Source of the DNA: Prostheceraeus crozeri | Taxonomy: Eukaryota > Platyhelminthes > Polycladida > Euryleptidae | Assembly (NCBI GenBank): GCA_907163375.1 | Contig: CAJQUW010009277.1 | Location: 1-64,000, forward strand | Direction: 5' to 3' | DNA length: 64,000 nt | Part shown: positions 1 to 11,693 of the stretch, in pieces | Layout: each line of letters opens with the position of its first letter | Position numbering within the stretch: the first letter of the stretch is position 1 | Notes under the pieces: model-generated | The model's database searches: none | What the model was told of the DNA's origin: nothing | The model's input: the letters and a program-made list of their open reading frames with translations, nothing else | Program-made: the position numbers and the translations under genes

Positions 1-1619
1 ACTGTCCCTGAAGATGGGTTTTAAATACACTCGGAATCGATCGACGAACATGGTCGCGCTCTCTCTCTGTGAGAAGTTTTTGGGCTCATCCTGTTACTAA
101 GCTTCTACTACATTACAAACTCCCCTGCAAATATGCATCAAAATATGGTGCCACTATTTAACACGCAATTATCATAAAATATGGAATCTCAGTGCAGCAT
201 GCTGGAGAATACCTAAAATATGTTTTGAATTTATTGCAGTTGATGAAATTATGATAAAAATATAGTAGAATGCCTCTGCATAGTCATCCAACCGTTTAAT
301 GGACAAGGTGGGGGGTCATTTTGGACAGGAGAGGGGCCAACATAACAGAACTAAAGCATTTAAAACCATAAAGCATCAATTTTGAATTCAATAAAGACAT
401 CAGATCTTCTCAGATAGCCTATTCGCTCGGCAACATTATTGTTTCCGTGATATTTGTATTTTATGAAATACGCTTGAATTCTGAACATGTGATTTTTCTT
501 TAAGATTTAATCAGACTGTTCTCTGCTAACTACACGACATATTGCAGATTTGCAGTATACTAAAATATCATAGTATAATCGCTTTCATGTTGAGAGAATA
601 GGAAAGCGGAAATTTAATGATCGATGATGCTGTGAGTCCTTCCATATTTCAGACAATGCCGTTTGACGAACCTGCATCTATCGCTAACTGATGAATGGGC
701 GACTAGTTGATTCGAATTTCAAACCAATTGTGTAATCCCATAACAAATTGACCGGTCAGAAGATTGACCTAAATTTACAAACCACGTAGAACCCTGAATT
801 TCTGCCTGAATTTACCTTGGTGGTTTCCATCGCTGTTTACCTTTTGGACCTCTGCAAGTGCTACTTAAATATTCTTCTTGCTTTGTCACGCTTATCATCA
901 AACCCTCATGTACAAATTATACGACATTGATATGTGCCGATGAACGAATGATATTGAGCAGAAAATGATACAGGAAGAAATTGACTGGACGAGCATCAAT
1001 AATTTTTTTACTTTATGAGTACAAAGCTCATATCCTCGACCTAGCCTTTGAAATGAGCTGTATAAAACTTTCAACAGATCATGACTACGGCCAAGCCGAA
1101 CATTTGTGATTTGTACATTGGAAATTTTATTGATGTTTGTCAATAATTTCCTTTCCTATTAAAAAACTTGTTTATTTCATGCGATGCAGAGTTTGTGATG
1201 TGCATCCATTTTCAAGTGAATTATCGGCAAGACATCATGGAAAGCAAAGCGTAATTTTCCTTAAGCAGCATTTTGATAGAAGTTTAGGTTGATTATAACA
1301 AGGACGTCTAGATATATTAATAGCATCAGGACAATGAATAAGAGAAAGCCGTGAAATTTTTTTGTAAGCTGATGTCCTGAACATGCATGTTGCAAATAAA
1401 GTCTGATGATAATCGCCTGGTATCCAATAGTTTTGTAAACAGAAGTTGCAGGGCGCATGCAAACATTAGACATTTCTGCAATAGACAATGACCTGCATTT
1501 TCCCCGATGCATGATTGTGACTCATTCTCATCAACCTCATTCAATGTATCTAAAGTACATGCAGTCAGGCGATCATTCACGCATTGTAAGCTTGCTAATT
1601 GGCATCTGCTTGCTCGGAT
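1..1619. other. Intergenic, no gene seen
   Basis: AT-rich sequence with only short overlapping open frames on both strands and no recognisable domain, RNA gene or terminal repeat. It ends where a THAP-like reading begins. Confidence 0.5.
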
Positions 1620-2690
1620 ATGCCTCGAAAGTGCTGTGTGGCAAAATGCAGAGGCAACTACGACTCGTCGTCAGAAAAAGTATCGGTACATGAATTCCCA
1701 CCAGATGAAATCGAAAGGCGAAGATAGATACAATCGCTACCAAATAAAGGAGGTTTACGCTGCATATCGGAGTGTGTGAGAAACACTGGATTCTCAATGC
1801 GACTTTCGTAAAAATCAAGAGATTCAGCCGACCATCTAATCCACCTTCCGTGTTCTTTGATTATGCGTCGACTATGTTTGTGCAAAAACACACAACTGCT
1901 AATATAAATACAGACATTAGTTAAGTATCTTCTTCATCCCAAAATATGGTAGGCGACAAAATTGCTGAGTTTGAAATATAAGACAGGATTGTGGATTGGC
2001 ATGGTTTTGTAAATCAACTTCTTTCGTCTGGTATCGTGATAAACAATGATCTGTGAATAGCTTAAGATTGTGATAATCGAAATGTGAAACTTCTAAATTT
2101 CGACGGAGAAATCATCGACTACCGTATATCCGTTACTGGGGAATTTGTTACGACGGCAATGTGTTTGAAACCTCCAGTTGATATAAAATATTTCACGGGA
2201 CTCGGGCAGAAAATAAGCAGATGGTCACAACTAGAAGCCGTCATTTCAACTGCGAAATCATCCACAGTATCATTTACTTCTGAAACGTCTGTGAAGAATA
2301 TCAATACAACGTTTACGTTTGATTCTGATGATGGAAGGTTCTTTTCTTTTTGAGTTTCTTTCTTTTCAACTCACATATTTAAAATCTCGGCCTCGTGAAT
2401 ATCCTGCATTTGTCTTGAAGATAAGTACAGAACTGCTCTTACATGGTCAAAGTGCTTATTCCTTTGAGCGAAAACTCTTTGTTCTTCCACACCCTCACAC
2501 CATACAGAAACATCTTGGAAGTTTCCATCGCGCTGGTAGTGAGTCTGAATCACAGTGTCACATCAGTGTGTCACATCAGAAGCGATACAAGGATAGGCAA
2601 GTTTTGAGAACAGGTGAAACTTTGACGCTAAATCGAGGAGGGGTGATAGGCTTGGTGAGTCAATGTCGTACTTCTGACAATATTTGAACG
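1620..2690 (+). pseudogene. Decayed THAP-domain / P-type transposase remnant
   Basis: The ATG at 1620 opens with MPRKCCVAKCRGNYD and runs to HEFPPDEIERRR, the first half of a THAP C2CH zinc finger (C-x4-C, then the F-P core). An in-frame TAG follows at the place where the family has a Trp. The second half, VCEKHWILNATFVKIKRFSR, is read in another frame near 1770-1840 and supplies the Cys and His ligands. Farther on, 2084-2353 reads as NFDGEIIDYRI...GLGQKISRWSQ. The stretch 2391-2560 reads as SFERKLFVLPHPHTIQKHL, resembling the helix-turn-helix just after the THAP domain in THAP9/P-element transposases. No RNase H-like catalytic core is visible downstream. THAP fingers bind DNA; here the gene is dead, with at least one stop and several frame changes. 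It could be a relic of a P-type DNA transposon or of a domesticated THAP gene; I favour the transposon. Confidence 0.6.
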
Positions 2691-3044
2691 TTCAGACATG
2701 CAGATCCACTACATCGTCTCATCTAGCGGAAACTTCCCCTTTATTTGGGATCTGGTAATTCATTAAACCACGTTTTTCGAATGCCAACTATTTCAAATGG
2801 ACTTTGAGATATGGACAGTCAAATAAAAGAAAAGATTCTTTCTCACCTACATGACGCATCTTCATTTATTCGAAGCTTCTCGTATAATTTATGATCTACT
2901 GAGGCGCTATCGCATAATGATGTACGCACACTGACACCGCGGGAATGCACAATAATTTTTATTGTACAAATAGTCGGAATGTAATGTGAACACCGGCATC
3001 AGTCACACCAAATAACGTTCATGCGATAAGAATGTCCTCAATAT
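2691..3044. other. Short intergenic spacer
   Basis: About 350 bases without a recognisable gene, between the THAP relic and the 5' LTR of gypsy element A. Confidence 0.5.
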
Positions 3045-3327
3045 TGTCGTATCTGGAATTGCAGCTTGTTTTAATTTGATACATTTTAAATGCCTGGAGT
3101 ACCAGCTGTTGTTACCTAGGATACTTTAAAATTCATAATTTTGTATCTTATCGCTCAGGTCCTACTGTACGGCATGATGTACTTATCCTTATCTGACTTC
3201 AATACATTTTAACTTTTACATTTACAATAGACTGGATTTTCCCTTATGGGATTTATGGTTCATACAGTACAAGGCCATTTACTACTACTACAAATTACTA
3301 CTCGGCATTACTAAGCTGGTCACTACA
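3045..3327 (+). repeat. 5' LTR of gypsy element A
   Basis: 283 bp, TG...CA ends, matching the copy at 7616-7898 throughout as far as I could read. Followed by the TGG of the primer-binding site. Confidence 0.92.
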
Positions 3328-3516
3328 TTTTGGCGACGAAAATTGTTACGAACCTACAAATTTCTACAAGTTACACATATTTTGTCAGTATTACTGCAAA
3401 TTGCAAGGATCTCCGGTCTGTGATAAGTACAAACTTTTTCATTACTACATAGCTACTTACTTAACTACATAGTTTACATTTTCTGCATATCATCAAATTT
3501 TCTCAGTATTTTCAAC

Positions 3517-4330
3517 ATGTCTTCAGGTCCTACCATGCGTATAGAACCTTTTACTAGACAGTGTGACTTTTTGATATGGCTAAAAAAGTTTGAAATGCTT
3601 TTACGCATCACTAATGTTGAATCTGAAAAGAAAGTTGACTATTTGCTAACAAACTTAGACATGCAAATATTTGAGTCAGTTGTAACTGCTTTTCCCAACA
3701 CTGACAACTACGATGATATTGTGTCTTTTCTTACCGAGCGATATTCTACACATGACAAATTTTTGAATCGAATTGAATTTTTTGAAGTGACGTACTCAGG
3801 CTCTTTTGATGAATATGCATCGAAGCTGCAAATGCTTTATGAAAATTTTAGTACTGCATCTGTACTTGAAGATATTCTTATTGCAAAATTTTTGACTACG
3901 ATTCCGAAATCTCTGAGCAGTGAATTGCGCATCAGAAGACCAAAAACTCTCTCTGAATGTGTCAAAATTTGTAATTCTTTGAAATCTGTTCAAACGTCTT
4001 TGTCTACTCAGGTTGTGTCGCAAAGTCGCACAAATTCGTCAACAAGTAAATTTAATTCAAGTAAGGTTGCGAATGTTTCAAATACAAGAAAATGTTTTAG
4101 GTGTGGATCGAATTCTCATGTTGCATCCGACTCTAAGTGCCCTGCTAAGAACGCACAATGTAATTTTGTTAAAAGAGCGGACATTTTGCATCTGTTTGTA
4201 CACAGAAATCCAAAAACACTAGCAATGAACGTCAAGCTAGTAGTCAATCAAAGTCATTTCACATACGAACAAATGAAATTGAATGTTTTTCCAACAACTT
4301 GTCTCCTCGTGTCAAGAAAGCCACTGTTTC
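3517..4330 (+). pseudogene. Gag-like region of gypsy element A
   Basis: The first open part of element A begins with MSSGPTMRIEPF and carries a capsid-like segment (FLIWLKKFEMLLRI) followed by a Ser/Thr/Asn-rich linker. A zinc knuckle of CCHC type, CFRCGSNSHVASDSKC, sits near 4090-4140. In the family Gag packages the RNA into particles in the cytoplasm. The start was chosen because it is the first ATG after the LTR and primer site that opens into this segment. The protease region follows at once, as expected for Ty3/gypsy. Confidence 0.85.
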
Positions 4331-7300
4331 AATGAACGTCACTACTGACAACAACGCAGATGTTAGTGACACTTTTATGGTTGATTCTGGATCAGACATT
4401 TCCTCCATGAATCTTTCATTTTATGAGAAGCATTTTTCTAGAGACCTGCTTCCACTAACTGATGCTGTGCTCAAAAATTTTGATCACTCTCGCGTGAAAA
4501 GTTGTCGTAGGAATTTTGAAGGATGTTTGTTGCTACTTGAATGGAAAACTCTGCCTACATTTACTTTGTCATTTTGAGCGTTGATCATCAACCTGTAATA
4601 GGTGCAGATGCAATTTTTCACCTTGACATTACCGTAAAGCGTGGTCAAAGCGCTGATCTTGTTGTTTCTTCTGGAAATGCTGAGCTTTCTACCTGTTCTG
4701 TAGCTCGCACTGAAAATCCAAGAAGTAATACTGTTTCTTCTTTGCCGAAGTTGAAGGGTTTTCAATTTTACATCCAGCTGAAAAATGATGCTCCGTCCTC
4801 TCTTGTACAAAAACAGAGACGTGTTCCATTTGCTTTACAATCAGCAGTTGAAAATGAAATTAGTAAACTGTTGCAAGATGATGTCATTGAAGAAGTCGAC
4901 TCCTCACTGTTCCTTTCTCCAATTGTTGTTGTACCAAAGGCAAACAACAAGATAAGACTTTGTGTTGATTATAGGAAAATCAACCAGCACATTGTTGTCG
5001 ACCAGCATCCTCTCCCTACTGTTGATGAGATTTTTGCTAAATTGACTGGTGCAAAATATTTTTCCAAGTTAGACTTGAAAGCAGCTTACCATCAGCTAGA
5101 AATCAGAGAAGATTCTCGTGATTTTACTGCGTTTACCTCGCACGTAGGTCAGTTCAGGTACAAACGCTTGCCGTTCGGACTAGCAAATGCACCATCGGCC
5201 TACATGAAAGTGATTTTTACCATCTTGAGAAACTGTCAAAATACTGTCAGCTATCTTGATGACATACTGATTTTTGGAAAATCACTTGAAGAACACGATG
5301 CCTGTCTCAAGTCAACCTTGGACCAATTACGCTCTTACGGCATGACTTTGAATGATGACAAGTGTGTCTACCGTAGGACAAGTGTGCCATTTTTGGGTCG
5401 AATGCTTGGACCTCAAGGAATCTCGCCTCTTCCAGAGACACTTGAAGCAATCATGGGTGCTCCAGTTCCTCATGACGAACAATCATTACGCTCTTTCATG
5501 GGTCTGATAAATTTTTACAGAAATTTTATTCCGAATGCTGCATCTATTTGCTCATCCTTATATGATTTGTTGCGCGAGAATGTAGCTTTTCAATGGACCG
5601 AACAGCAACAAAGTGAATTTCAAAATTTGAAAGACTGCTTGTCTGATTTTGTTCCACTGGCGTTCTTTGATTGCGACATTAGTACTCAACATTTCTTACC
5701 ACTGATGCATCCGGCTACGGCATTTCTGCTGTTTTGTCACAAAAGTGCACTACTACTGGCAAAGAGCGGCCTGTCTATTTCCTCAGCAGAAAGTTGTCAG
5801 ACACTGAAAAGACTTATTCAGTCTCCGAGAAAGAATTTCTTGCTGTACTCTGGGGTACAGAGCGTCTTCACCAGTATTTGTACGGAAGACATTTTCTGAT
5901 TCGGACAGATCACCAATGCTTAAAACAATTGCTTTCGAACTCCTTTGATGGTGGGTCTGCACCGTGCCGTGTTATTCGCTGGGCAGCAAAGTTGCTACAA
6001 TATAACTTTGAAGTTCAGTATATTCCAGGAAAGCAAAATGTCGTTTTGCTGATGCTTTGTCACGAGTGCCGTCCTCAAGAAAAAGACTCTAGTATTGAAC
6101 TCTTTTCTGTGTCATTAGGTCAAGTCAACAACAGTCCTATCTCATTGCAAGAGCTCACGAAGGCAACCACAGATGATGATGTTTTTCAAGAATTGATTGC
6201 TACGATAAATAATGGCTGGCCTCAGCGTACTTCATTGCTACCATCTACTTTAGCAGGCTTTTGGAATGTGAGAATGGACTTGTCTGTGATCGATGGTGTA
6301 GTATGTCGTGGTGACAAGTTTGTTATTCCACCACTGCTTCGAGATCGGATTGTTTCAATTGCACATGAAGGTCACATGGGCATTTCTAAGTGTAAATCTC
6401 GCATACGTGAATTTTACTGGTGGCCCAATTTGAATTCGACTGTTGAATCACAATTGCGCTACTGTAGTTGTTGTCATGAACCAACTCGTGAATCTCCAGT
6501 GCAAGTACCGAATTACGTTAACAAACCTTAGCACCAGATTGCTATTGACATCAAAGGACCAAGCTATGATGAATCCCACAGACCATATTACATCATTGTT
6601 GTGATTGACTGTTACACTAAATTCATGTCTGCACGTGTATGTAGTTCTACAACTTCTGCAAAAGTGATCGAATTTTTGAGTAGCTTGTTTTCACTATTTG
6701 GTCAGTGTACTATGTTGACATCTGATAATGGACCACAGTTCATTTCCCACGAATTTTCTGAATTTTTACGAAACCGAGGTGTGATTCATAGGCGCTCTTC
6801 TGTCTATAACCCACAAAGTAATGGGGTTGTTGAACGAGTCAACAAAAATTTGAACAAATTGATCAATGCAATGTCTGTCGTAAGTGCCTGTAAATTGCAA
6901 CTAAGTATTGACAACTATGTACAAAATTATAATGCAACCATACATTCTTCAACTAACAAAATGCCTTCAGAATTAATGTTTGTGTATAAAGTGAAGAATA
7001 ACTTGAACATTATTGTACCAAATGACGATGCCAACACAAAGGCGGGCCAGAACTTACGTCTGAAAAGTGAAGCAAATGCTCAATATGCGAATGAACGCAG
7101 ACGACCACGTAGTACGAACATTTTTCAAGTGGGTCAATATGTTGTGACGAAAAAGGGGCAAACAAGGAAATTAACAAGGCAAGTCGGCCCTTTTACTTTC
7201 AAGATGAACGACGGCTTCTGCATCAACACAAGAAACATTTTACGTAAAGCAGAGCCTCTAGACAGTGACTTGAAGTGCCATTCATACCAAAATCAGAGAC

Positions 7301-7440
7301 TTCTACAGAACGGCTTGATGAAAGTGCCGATTTACCTTTTGACAATTTACTGACATTACCGAGTTCTGAACCTTCACCACGTCGCTCAACTCGGGAGCGA
7401 CGTCGACCGTCGTATCTTCGTGATTACTGTACCAAGTAAT
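4330..7440 (+). pseudogene. Pol-like region of gypsy element A (PR-RT-RNase H-IN)
   Basis: Recognisable parts in order are: aspartic protease active site VDSGSD near 4380; reverse transcriptase from about 4790 to 5420 with FSKLDLKAAYHQL, LPFGLANAP and YLDDILIF; RNase H from about 5690 to 6060 with VYFLSRKLSDTEKTYS and FLIRTDHQCLKQL; integrase zinc-binding part near 6340-6480 and catalytic core with SDNGPQF and NPQSNGVVERVN up to about 7000. The tail ends RRSTRERRRP, a basic end common in this group. The family copies RNA to DNA and inserts it. The region is interrupted by several breaks and is treated as a fossil. Confidence 0.9.
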
Positions 7441-7615
7441 CAATGTTACTCTGTTAATTTTTTTTCATAATCAGATTTCTAAAAGCGATGGTTGTAGTGA
7501 AGCCAACTTTGTAAATATAGGCTGGACTGAGTTGTTTTCTTCGCACGCATATTTGTAGATACAGTTCTTTTTATATCCCCTGTAAGTTGAATCCTTTCCG
7601 ATAAAGGAGGGAAAA

Positions 7616-7898
7616 TGTCGTATCTGGAATTGCAGCTTGTTTTAATTTGATACATTTTAAATGCCTGGAGTACCAGCTGTTGTTACCTAGGATACTTTAA
7701 AATTCATAATTTTGTATCTTATCGCTCAGGTCCTACTGTACGGCATGATGTACTTATCCTTATCTGACTTCAATACATTTTAACTTTTACATTTACAATA
7801 GACTGGATTTTCCCTTATGGGATTTATGGTTCATACAGTACAAGGCCATTTACTACTACTACAAATTACTACTCGGCATTACTAAGCTGGTCACTACA
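7616..7898 (+). repeat. 3' LTR of gypsy element A
   Basis: 283-bp repeat of 3045-3327, directly preceded by the polypurine tract ending at 7615. Confidence 0.92.
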
Positions 7899-8174
7899 GA
7901 TAGTGAGTACAGTTCGAGATGGATGGCCTGGAAGATCTTCAGAATCCCGATACTTTATTTCAGCGAAAAATCAATGAAGGTTTTATAAATTTCATCAAAC
8001 ATCACAATTACATTTACGCTTTAGTACATTTCATCTTTGAAATATAGAGGTCATCAATCTATCTTCCTCCGACCCAACTCAACCAAAGAAGCGTTTTATA
8101 GTCTCAGGAAGTAAAAGCCTCAGTAATTGCCGGAAAGAACTGCTTGGTTTTCATCATATCCAGCTGATGCACAT

Positions 8175-8734
8175 TGTAACTTGCTTGTGGTTCTACGCTA
8201 GGAGCTACTGTAGTCTTTATAGCACTTACCATTAACGGGGGCGTCGATCCGGGCGAGTTGTCGTCGGCCTGGTCCTCCCAGCGTACACGCAGTCGCCGAG
8301 GTGAAGCGGTGCCTATACTAGGCGGGTGTCTCCACGGGCTTGCCGGTGGGTCGATCTCCTTAACGGTCGGCTTCCGTCGAGGCGAGTCTCCCGATTTGGT
8401 TCGGGGTAATTCTCCCGGCTGTCGTCGGGGTGAAGAAACAGCGGCCTCAGAGTCTCGTGGCTCCGGTTTAATTAGCAGCTGTTGTGCACGGGAAACAATC
8501 TCCTCCGCTAGAATAGAGATGTCATCATCGTCAATAAAATCATCACTGCATTCTGCCATGTTGACCGGAACTGCTAGGACAAGCAATCCCGACCAAGATC
8601 ACAACAAGAAAACTCTGCTCACCTGAACATTGCTAGCAGGTAGTAAAAACAATTCCCGCGAAAAGTACAGGCAATTAAAAAGTAGTGCAGTAAAAGTCAA
8701 TAAAATTAGTTCAGTTAAAGACCCCTACCTTACA
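8175..8734 (-). repeat. 3' LTR of the SGNH element
   Basis: 560 bp, TG...CA ends in sense direction. It carries a second copy of the Gag N-terminal coding segment because that segment lies inside the LTR. Preceded in sense direction by a polypurine tract at 8735-8750. Confidence 0.88.
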
Positions 8735-8752
8735 CTATCCCCTCCTCCACGA
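8735..8752 (-). promoter_or_regulatory. Polypurine tract of the SGNH element
   Basis: In sense direction reads GTGGAGGAGGGGATAG directly against the 3' LTR. In LTR elements this primes plus-strand DNA synthesis. Confidence 0.7.
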
Positions 8753-8783
8753 AGAAGGTCTCGCTCCTGCGAGCGGTGCCAGT

Positions 8784-9260
8784 CTACACACGGGGTAGAC
8801 GTGGGCGGATGATCCGCTCCGCGTATCGCGCAAGTGCGTGGCGCTCCTCCGCAGTGTAGTGCGGGTCTCCCGTGTTCACCACGGACGGCTTGAAGTGTAT
8901 CGGGGTAAAGAAGCATGCCCCTACATTGTTGATACTGTGAAGGCGATCTCTCATGCGCCGGTCGTGACCGAATTTGTCAGCGGGCGCGTCGATGAAGAAC
9001 ATCGGGATGCCGGAGAACTTCCGCTGAAGTTCCTCGTTCAGGGAACGGAACCCGGCCCGGACTTCCTCAATGCTTTTCGCCGAGCGGTCATTTACTCCTA
9101 CACCCACGACGATTGCAGCAACGTCATTGCGGCGCACATCGCACTGGCGTACAGTGTTCGCAGCTTGCGCTGCTCGGAGGCCCGGTCTCGCAATCGAGCG
9201 ATATGGGGCAGCGGTAAAAGGCAGGCGGGTGAAGTTGGAATCGCCAACCACCAGCGTCAT
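8784..9260 (-). pseudogene. SGNH/GDSL-hydrolase-like domain of the LTR element
   Basis: From MTLVVGDSNF at 9260 the minus strand encodes about 158 residues with the block order of SGNH hydrolases: GDSN near the start (block I, nucleophile Ser), a Gly in IARPGLRAAQAAN (block II), GVGVND (block III, Asn) and DPHYT near the end (block V, Asp-x-His). Helices between these (RAGFRSLNEELQRKF, AERIIRPRL) fit the flavodoxin-like fold. Family members are esterases or lipases; SGNH esterases also occur in ORF1 of CR1-like LINEs. Its place after a retroelement protease is unusual. Substrate is unknown, and activity is inferred only from the motif order. Confidence 0.7.
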
Positions 9261-9399
9261 TTTGCGGCTGTCTCGGCTTGCATCCACCGGTTGCCGGGTT
9301 CGGGCTGCAGGAGATCTTGACCTCGTCCGTGAGTCTTTCATGGATTCTGCGTCCATTTGCCGCGCTTGGATCCTCCTCATTGCAGGATGGATATCCTTC

Positions 9400-9520
9400 C
9401 GCATCCTATCCCTCACCCTGTCTCGCGAATTGCCGCGGTTGGGTGGTCTTGCCCTGTCTCGCGAATTCTCACGGTTGGGCCTTGCCCTGTCTCGCGAATT
9501 CTCGCGGTTGGGCCTGAGGA
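9400..9520 (-). repeat. Arg-rich minisatellite in the SGNH element
   Basis: About three copies of a 33-39-bp unit encoding PNRENSRDRAR, between the protease and the SGNH domain. On the plus strand the recurring word is CTGTCTCGCGAATTCTC. The Arg/Asp/Ser alternation resembles RS-type linkers that bind RNA. Confidence 0.7.
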
Positions 9521-9699
9521 CTTGGAGGACATTCCTCGTTATCTCGGATGTCATCCGGTCGATGGTGTCCTGCGCGAGGCTTGAGTTGGTCGACGGCTGG
9601 TCGTCTCTCACGCTCCGTGGTGGTCGCAAGATGGAGCGTGGTTTCATCGTTGGCTGCGGGTCTCGGGGTTGCAGCTGGAGAAGCGTTTGACGCCATCTC

Positions 9700-10107
9700 G
9701 GCAACTTGGGCAGTAGCTGGGGGTGGTACCGTACCCACCCGGTCCAGCGCTCCTCCATATAACATAATGAAATCCAGTCCGATAATTATGGGACTCCTGA
9801 GGCGTTCACAGACTATAAATGTCTGGTTGAAACATTCGCCCGCGACTTCTATGGGTATGTTAACTTCTGCAATAGGTTTGACTTTGGAACAGTCAGGCTG
9901 GTCAAACTTTGGCATCTCCTTGCGGGTGTACGAAACGCCTGTTTCTCGACACGTTTCAACATCAATCACGCTACGATCTGCTCCGGAATCTAACATAGCG
10001 GTACGCGGTTTATGGTTTAAAAGCAGTTGAATAACGTTACAGTTTGGGGTCTGGATTGTGATATCAGACGGTTTCTCACCGGCTGCGGAATCAGTCCGTC
10101 CGTCCAC
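9700..10107 (-). pseudogene. Aspartic protease region of the SGNH element
   Basis: The minus strand reads VIQLLLNHKPRTAMLDSGADRSVID, with the retropepsin active site DSGA. About 80 residues later comes PIIIGLDFI, the hydrophobic-hydrophobic-Gly motif that closes the active site. Family members work as dimers and cut Gag. It follows the Gag region directly, the normal Gag-Pro order, and then runs into a Pro/Ala-rich linker rather than a reverse transcriptase. Confidence 0.8.
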
Positions 10108-10121
10108 GGAGTGTTCCAGCC

Positions 10122-11693
10122 TCAGTGGTTTAAATACCTATTTTCCCGAAATGGACAGTTCCTCATGAAATGTCCTTTCTCTCCACATCTGAAACATTTC
10201 ACTTGTTCGTTAGTTCCCTCCTCTCCAGAAAAAGAGCGTCTTGGAGGGGTAGGAGGCCGTAGTGCCCGTACAGGAGATGGACTCCTCCGTACTTCAGGCA
10301 AGTTTGGTGGAGTAGGCGGTCGGATAGGAGACAAGCTCCTGCGAACATCTGCGGATCGATAGGGTGGCATATTTTTCTGGAAGGATGACCCTGACAGGGG
10401 AAATGATCCTCCCGTAGGCCTACTTATTTCGACCCTCGAGTCCGAATTGAGCAGACGATTCTTTTTTATCAAATCTGCTGCGTGATAGAGATGCTCTATC
10501 GAGAGGGGTGGGCTGAACGTGAAATGTCGAGAGAGTTCGACATTGTTAGTGCCGGCAAGCATTCTTTGAAGAATAGCCTCCTCCTGTTTCCAGGAAGGTT
10601 GAGCCGGAAAGGCAATCCTTACTAATCGCCGTAATTCTCCCTCAAAATCTTGCAAATCTTCAGAATTCCTTTGATACCTGGAATAAAAAAGTTCTTGCGC
10701 CCTCGACATATTAATCGGTATAACGTATTTCCTCCTCAGAGACTCGACAAGCATATCAAAACTGTTTAGCACCTCATCCGGTCGATGTTGCACGAACTCG
10801 AATGGTTTTGTTCCCAACTGAGAACAGAGTCTATGAATTCTCTCCTGTGGAGGATAGGTATCCAAATACATAGATACTCGGCGAAACCATATGTCAAAAT
10901 CTTCACCAGATTCCCCCTGAAAAATTGGTACATTTTTCATGCTCAATTTTTCGTACTTACATGTCCGTTCCCTCGGTAGGCTGCTTCCTATCGGAAGCTT
11001 TGAGTGTTCCCGGTATTTCATCAGTAGACACTGCACAACTTGCTCAAAAGAACAGTGACCAAGACCCCGTGGAAAAAAATCACACAAGCACTCGATAACG
11101 TTGTCTCCTAATTTTGCGGCAAAAATAGGGTAACGCTCGGCCACTGGATAGGTATTCATAGCGGCACTTATCCGTTGATAGTAAATAGAAAAATTACCTC
11201 CGTCAAATACGGGAAATGCCTTCAGTGGAACACGCAACCATGTTGACGTGTCTCTAGCGTTGCCACCACCGCTGCCACCAGTGTAACTTGCTTGTGGTTC
11301 TACGCTAGGAGCTACTGTAGTCTTTATAGCACTTACCATTAACGGGGGCGTCGATCCGGGCGAGTTGTCGTCGGCCTGGTCCTCCCAGCGTACACGCAGT
11401 CGCCGAGGTGAAGCGGTGCCTATACTAGGCGGGTGTCTCCACGGGCTTGCCGGTGGGTCGATCTCCTTAACGGTCGGCTTCCGTCGAGGCGAGTCTCCCG
11501 ATTTGGTTCGGGGTAATTCTCCCGGCTGTCGTCGGGGTGAAGAAACAGCGGCCTCAGAGTCTCGTGGCTCCGGTTTAATTAGCAGCTGTTGTGCACGGGA
11601 AACAATCTCCTCCGCTAGAATAGAGATGTCATCATCGTCAATAAAATCATCACTGCATTCTGCCATGTTGACCGGAACTGCTAGGACAAGCAA
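10122..11693 (-). pseudogene. Gag-like region of the SGNH element, starting inside the LTR
   Basis: About 523 residues. The first ~137 lie inside the 5' LTR and are acidic, then Pro/Ser/Arg-rich (LPRTKSGDSPRRKP). The frame then runs through the primer-binding site, which encodes GGSGGGN. Two similar capsid-like modules follow in tandem: FPVFDGGNFSIYYQRISAAM...TYP and VPIFQGESGEDFDIWFRRVS...TYP, each with a conserved P-V/I-F-x-G start and an LG about 20 residues after TYP. A zinc knuckle CFRCGEKGHFMRNC closes the protein. Gag assembles particles and binds RNA. The start is the first ATG of the open frame; MAECSDD ten residues later is an alternative. A Gag start inside the LTR is also known for yeast Ty1. 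Confidence 0.82.
11263..11280 (-). promoter_or_regulatory. Primer-binding-like site of the SGNH element
   Basis: In sense direction TGGTGGCAGCGGTGG lies one base after the LTR end. TGG matches the CCA end of a tRNA; I do not assign the tRNA. Confidence 0.55.

Larger units (their letters stand above)
3045..7898 (+). mobile_element. Ty3/gypsy LTR retrotransposon A (fossil)
   Basis: A 4.85-kb element bounded by two 283-bp direct repeats that start TGTCGT and end CACTACA. A primer-binding-like TGGCGACGAA lies two bases after the 5' LTR, and a purine tract AAAGGAGGGAAAA lies directly before the 3' LTR. Order of parts is Gag with a CCHC knuckle, aspartic protease (DSGSD), reverse transcriptase (YLDD), RNase H, integrase and a basic tail; integrase after RT-RNase H is the Ty3/gypsy order. 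The two LTRs look identical by eye, so insertion was recent. No clear target duplication is seen (ATAT before, GATA after). The coding part is broken, with roughly three or four breaks, so it is treated as a fossil. Confidence 0.92.

Noticed and set aside
8258-8626. 122-codon plus-strand frame, repeated at 11365-11733
   Set aside because: Antisense to the Gag N-terminus in the two LTR copies; repeated only because the LTR is.
9070-9690. 206-codon plus-strand frame
   Set aside because: Antisense shadow of the GC-rich SGNH and linker region; no domain.
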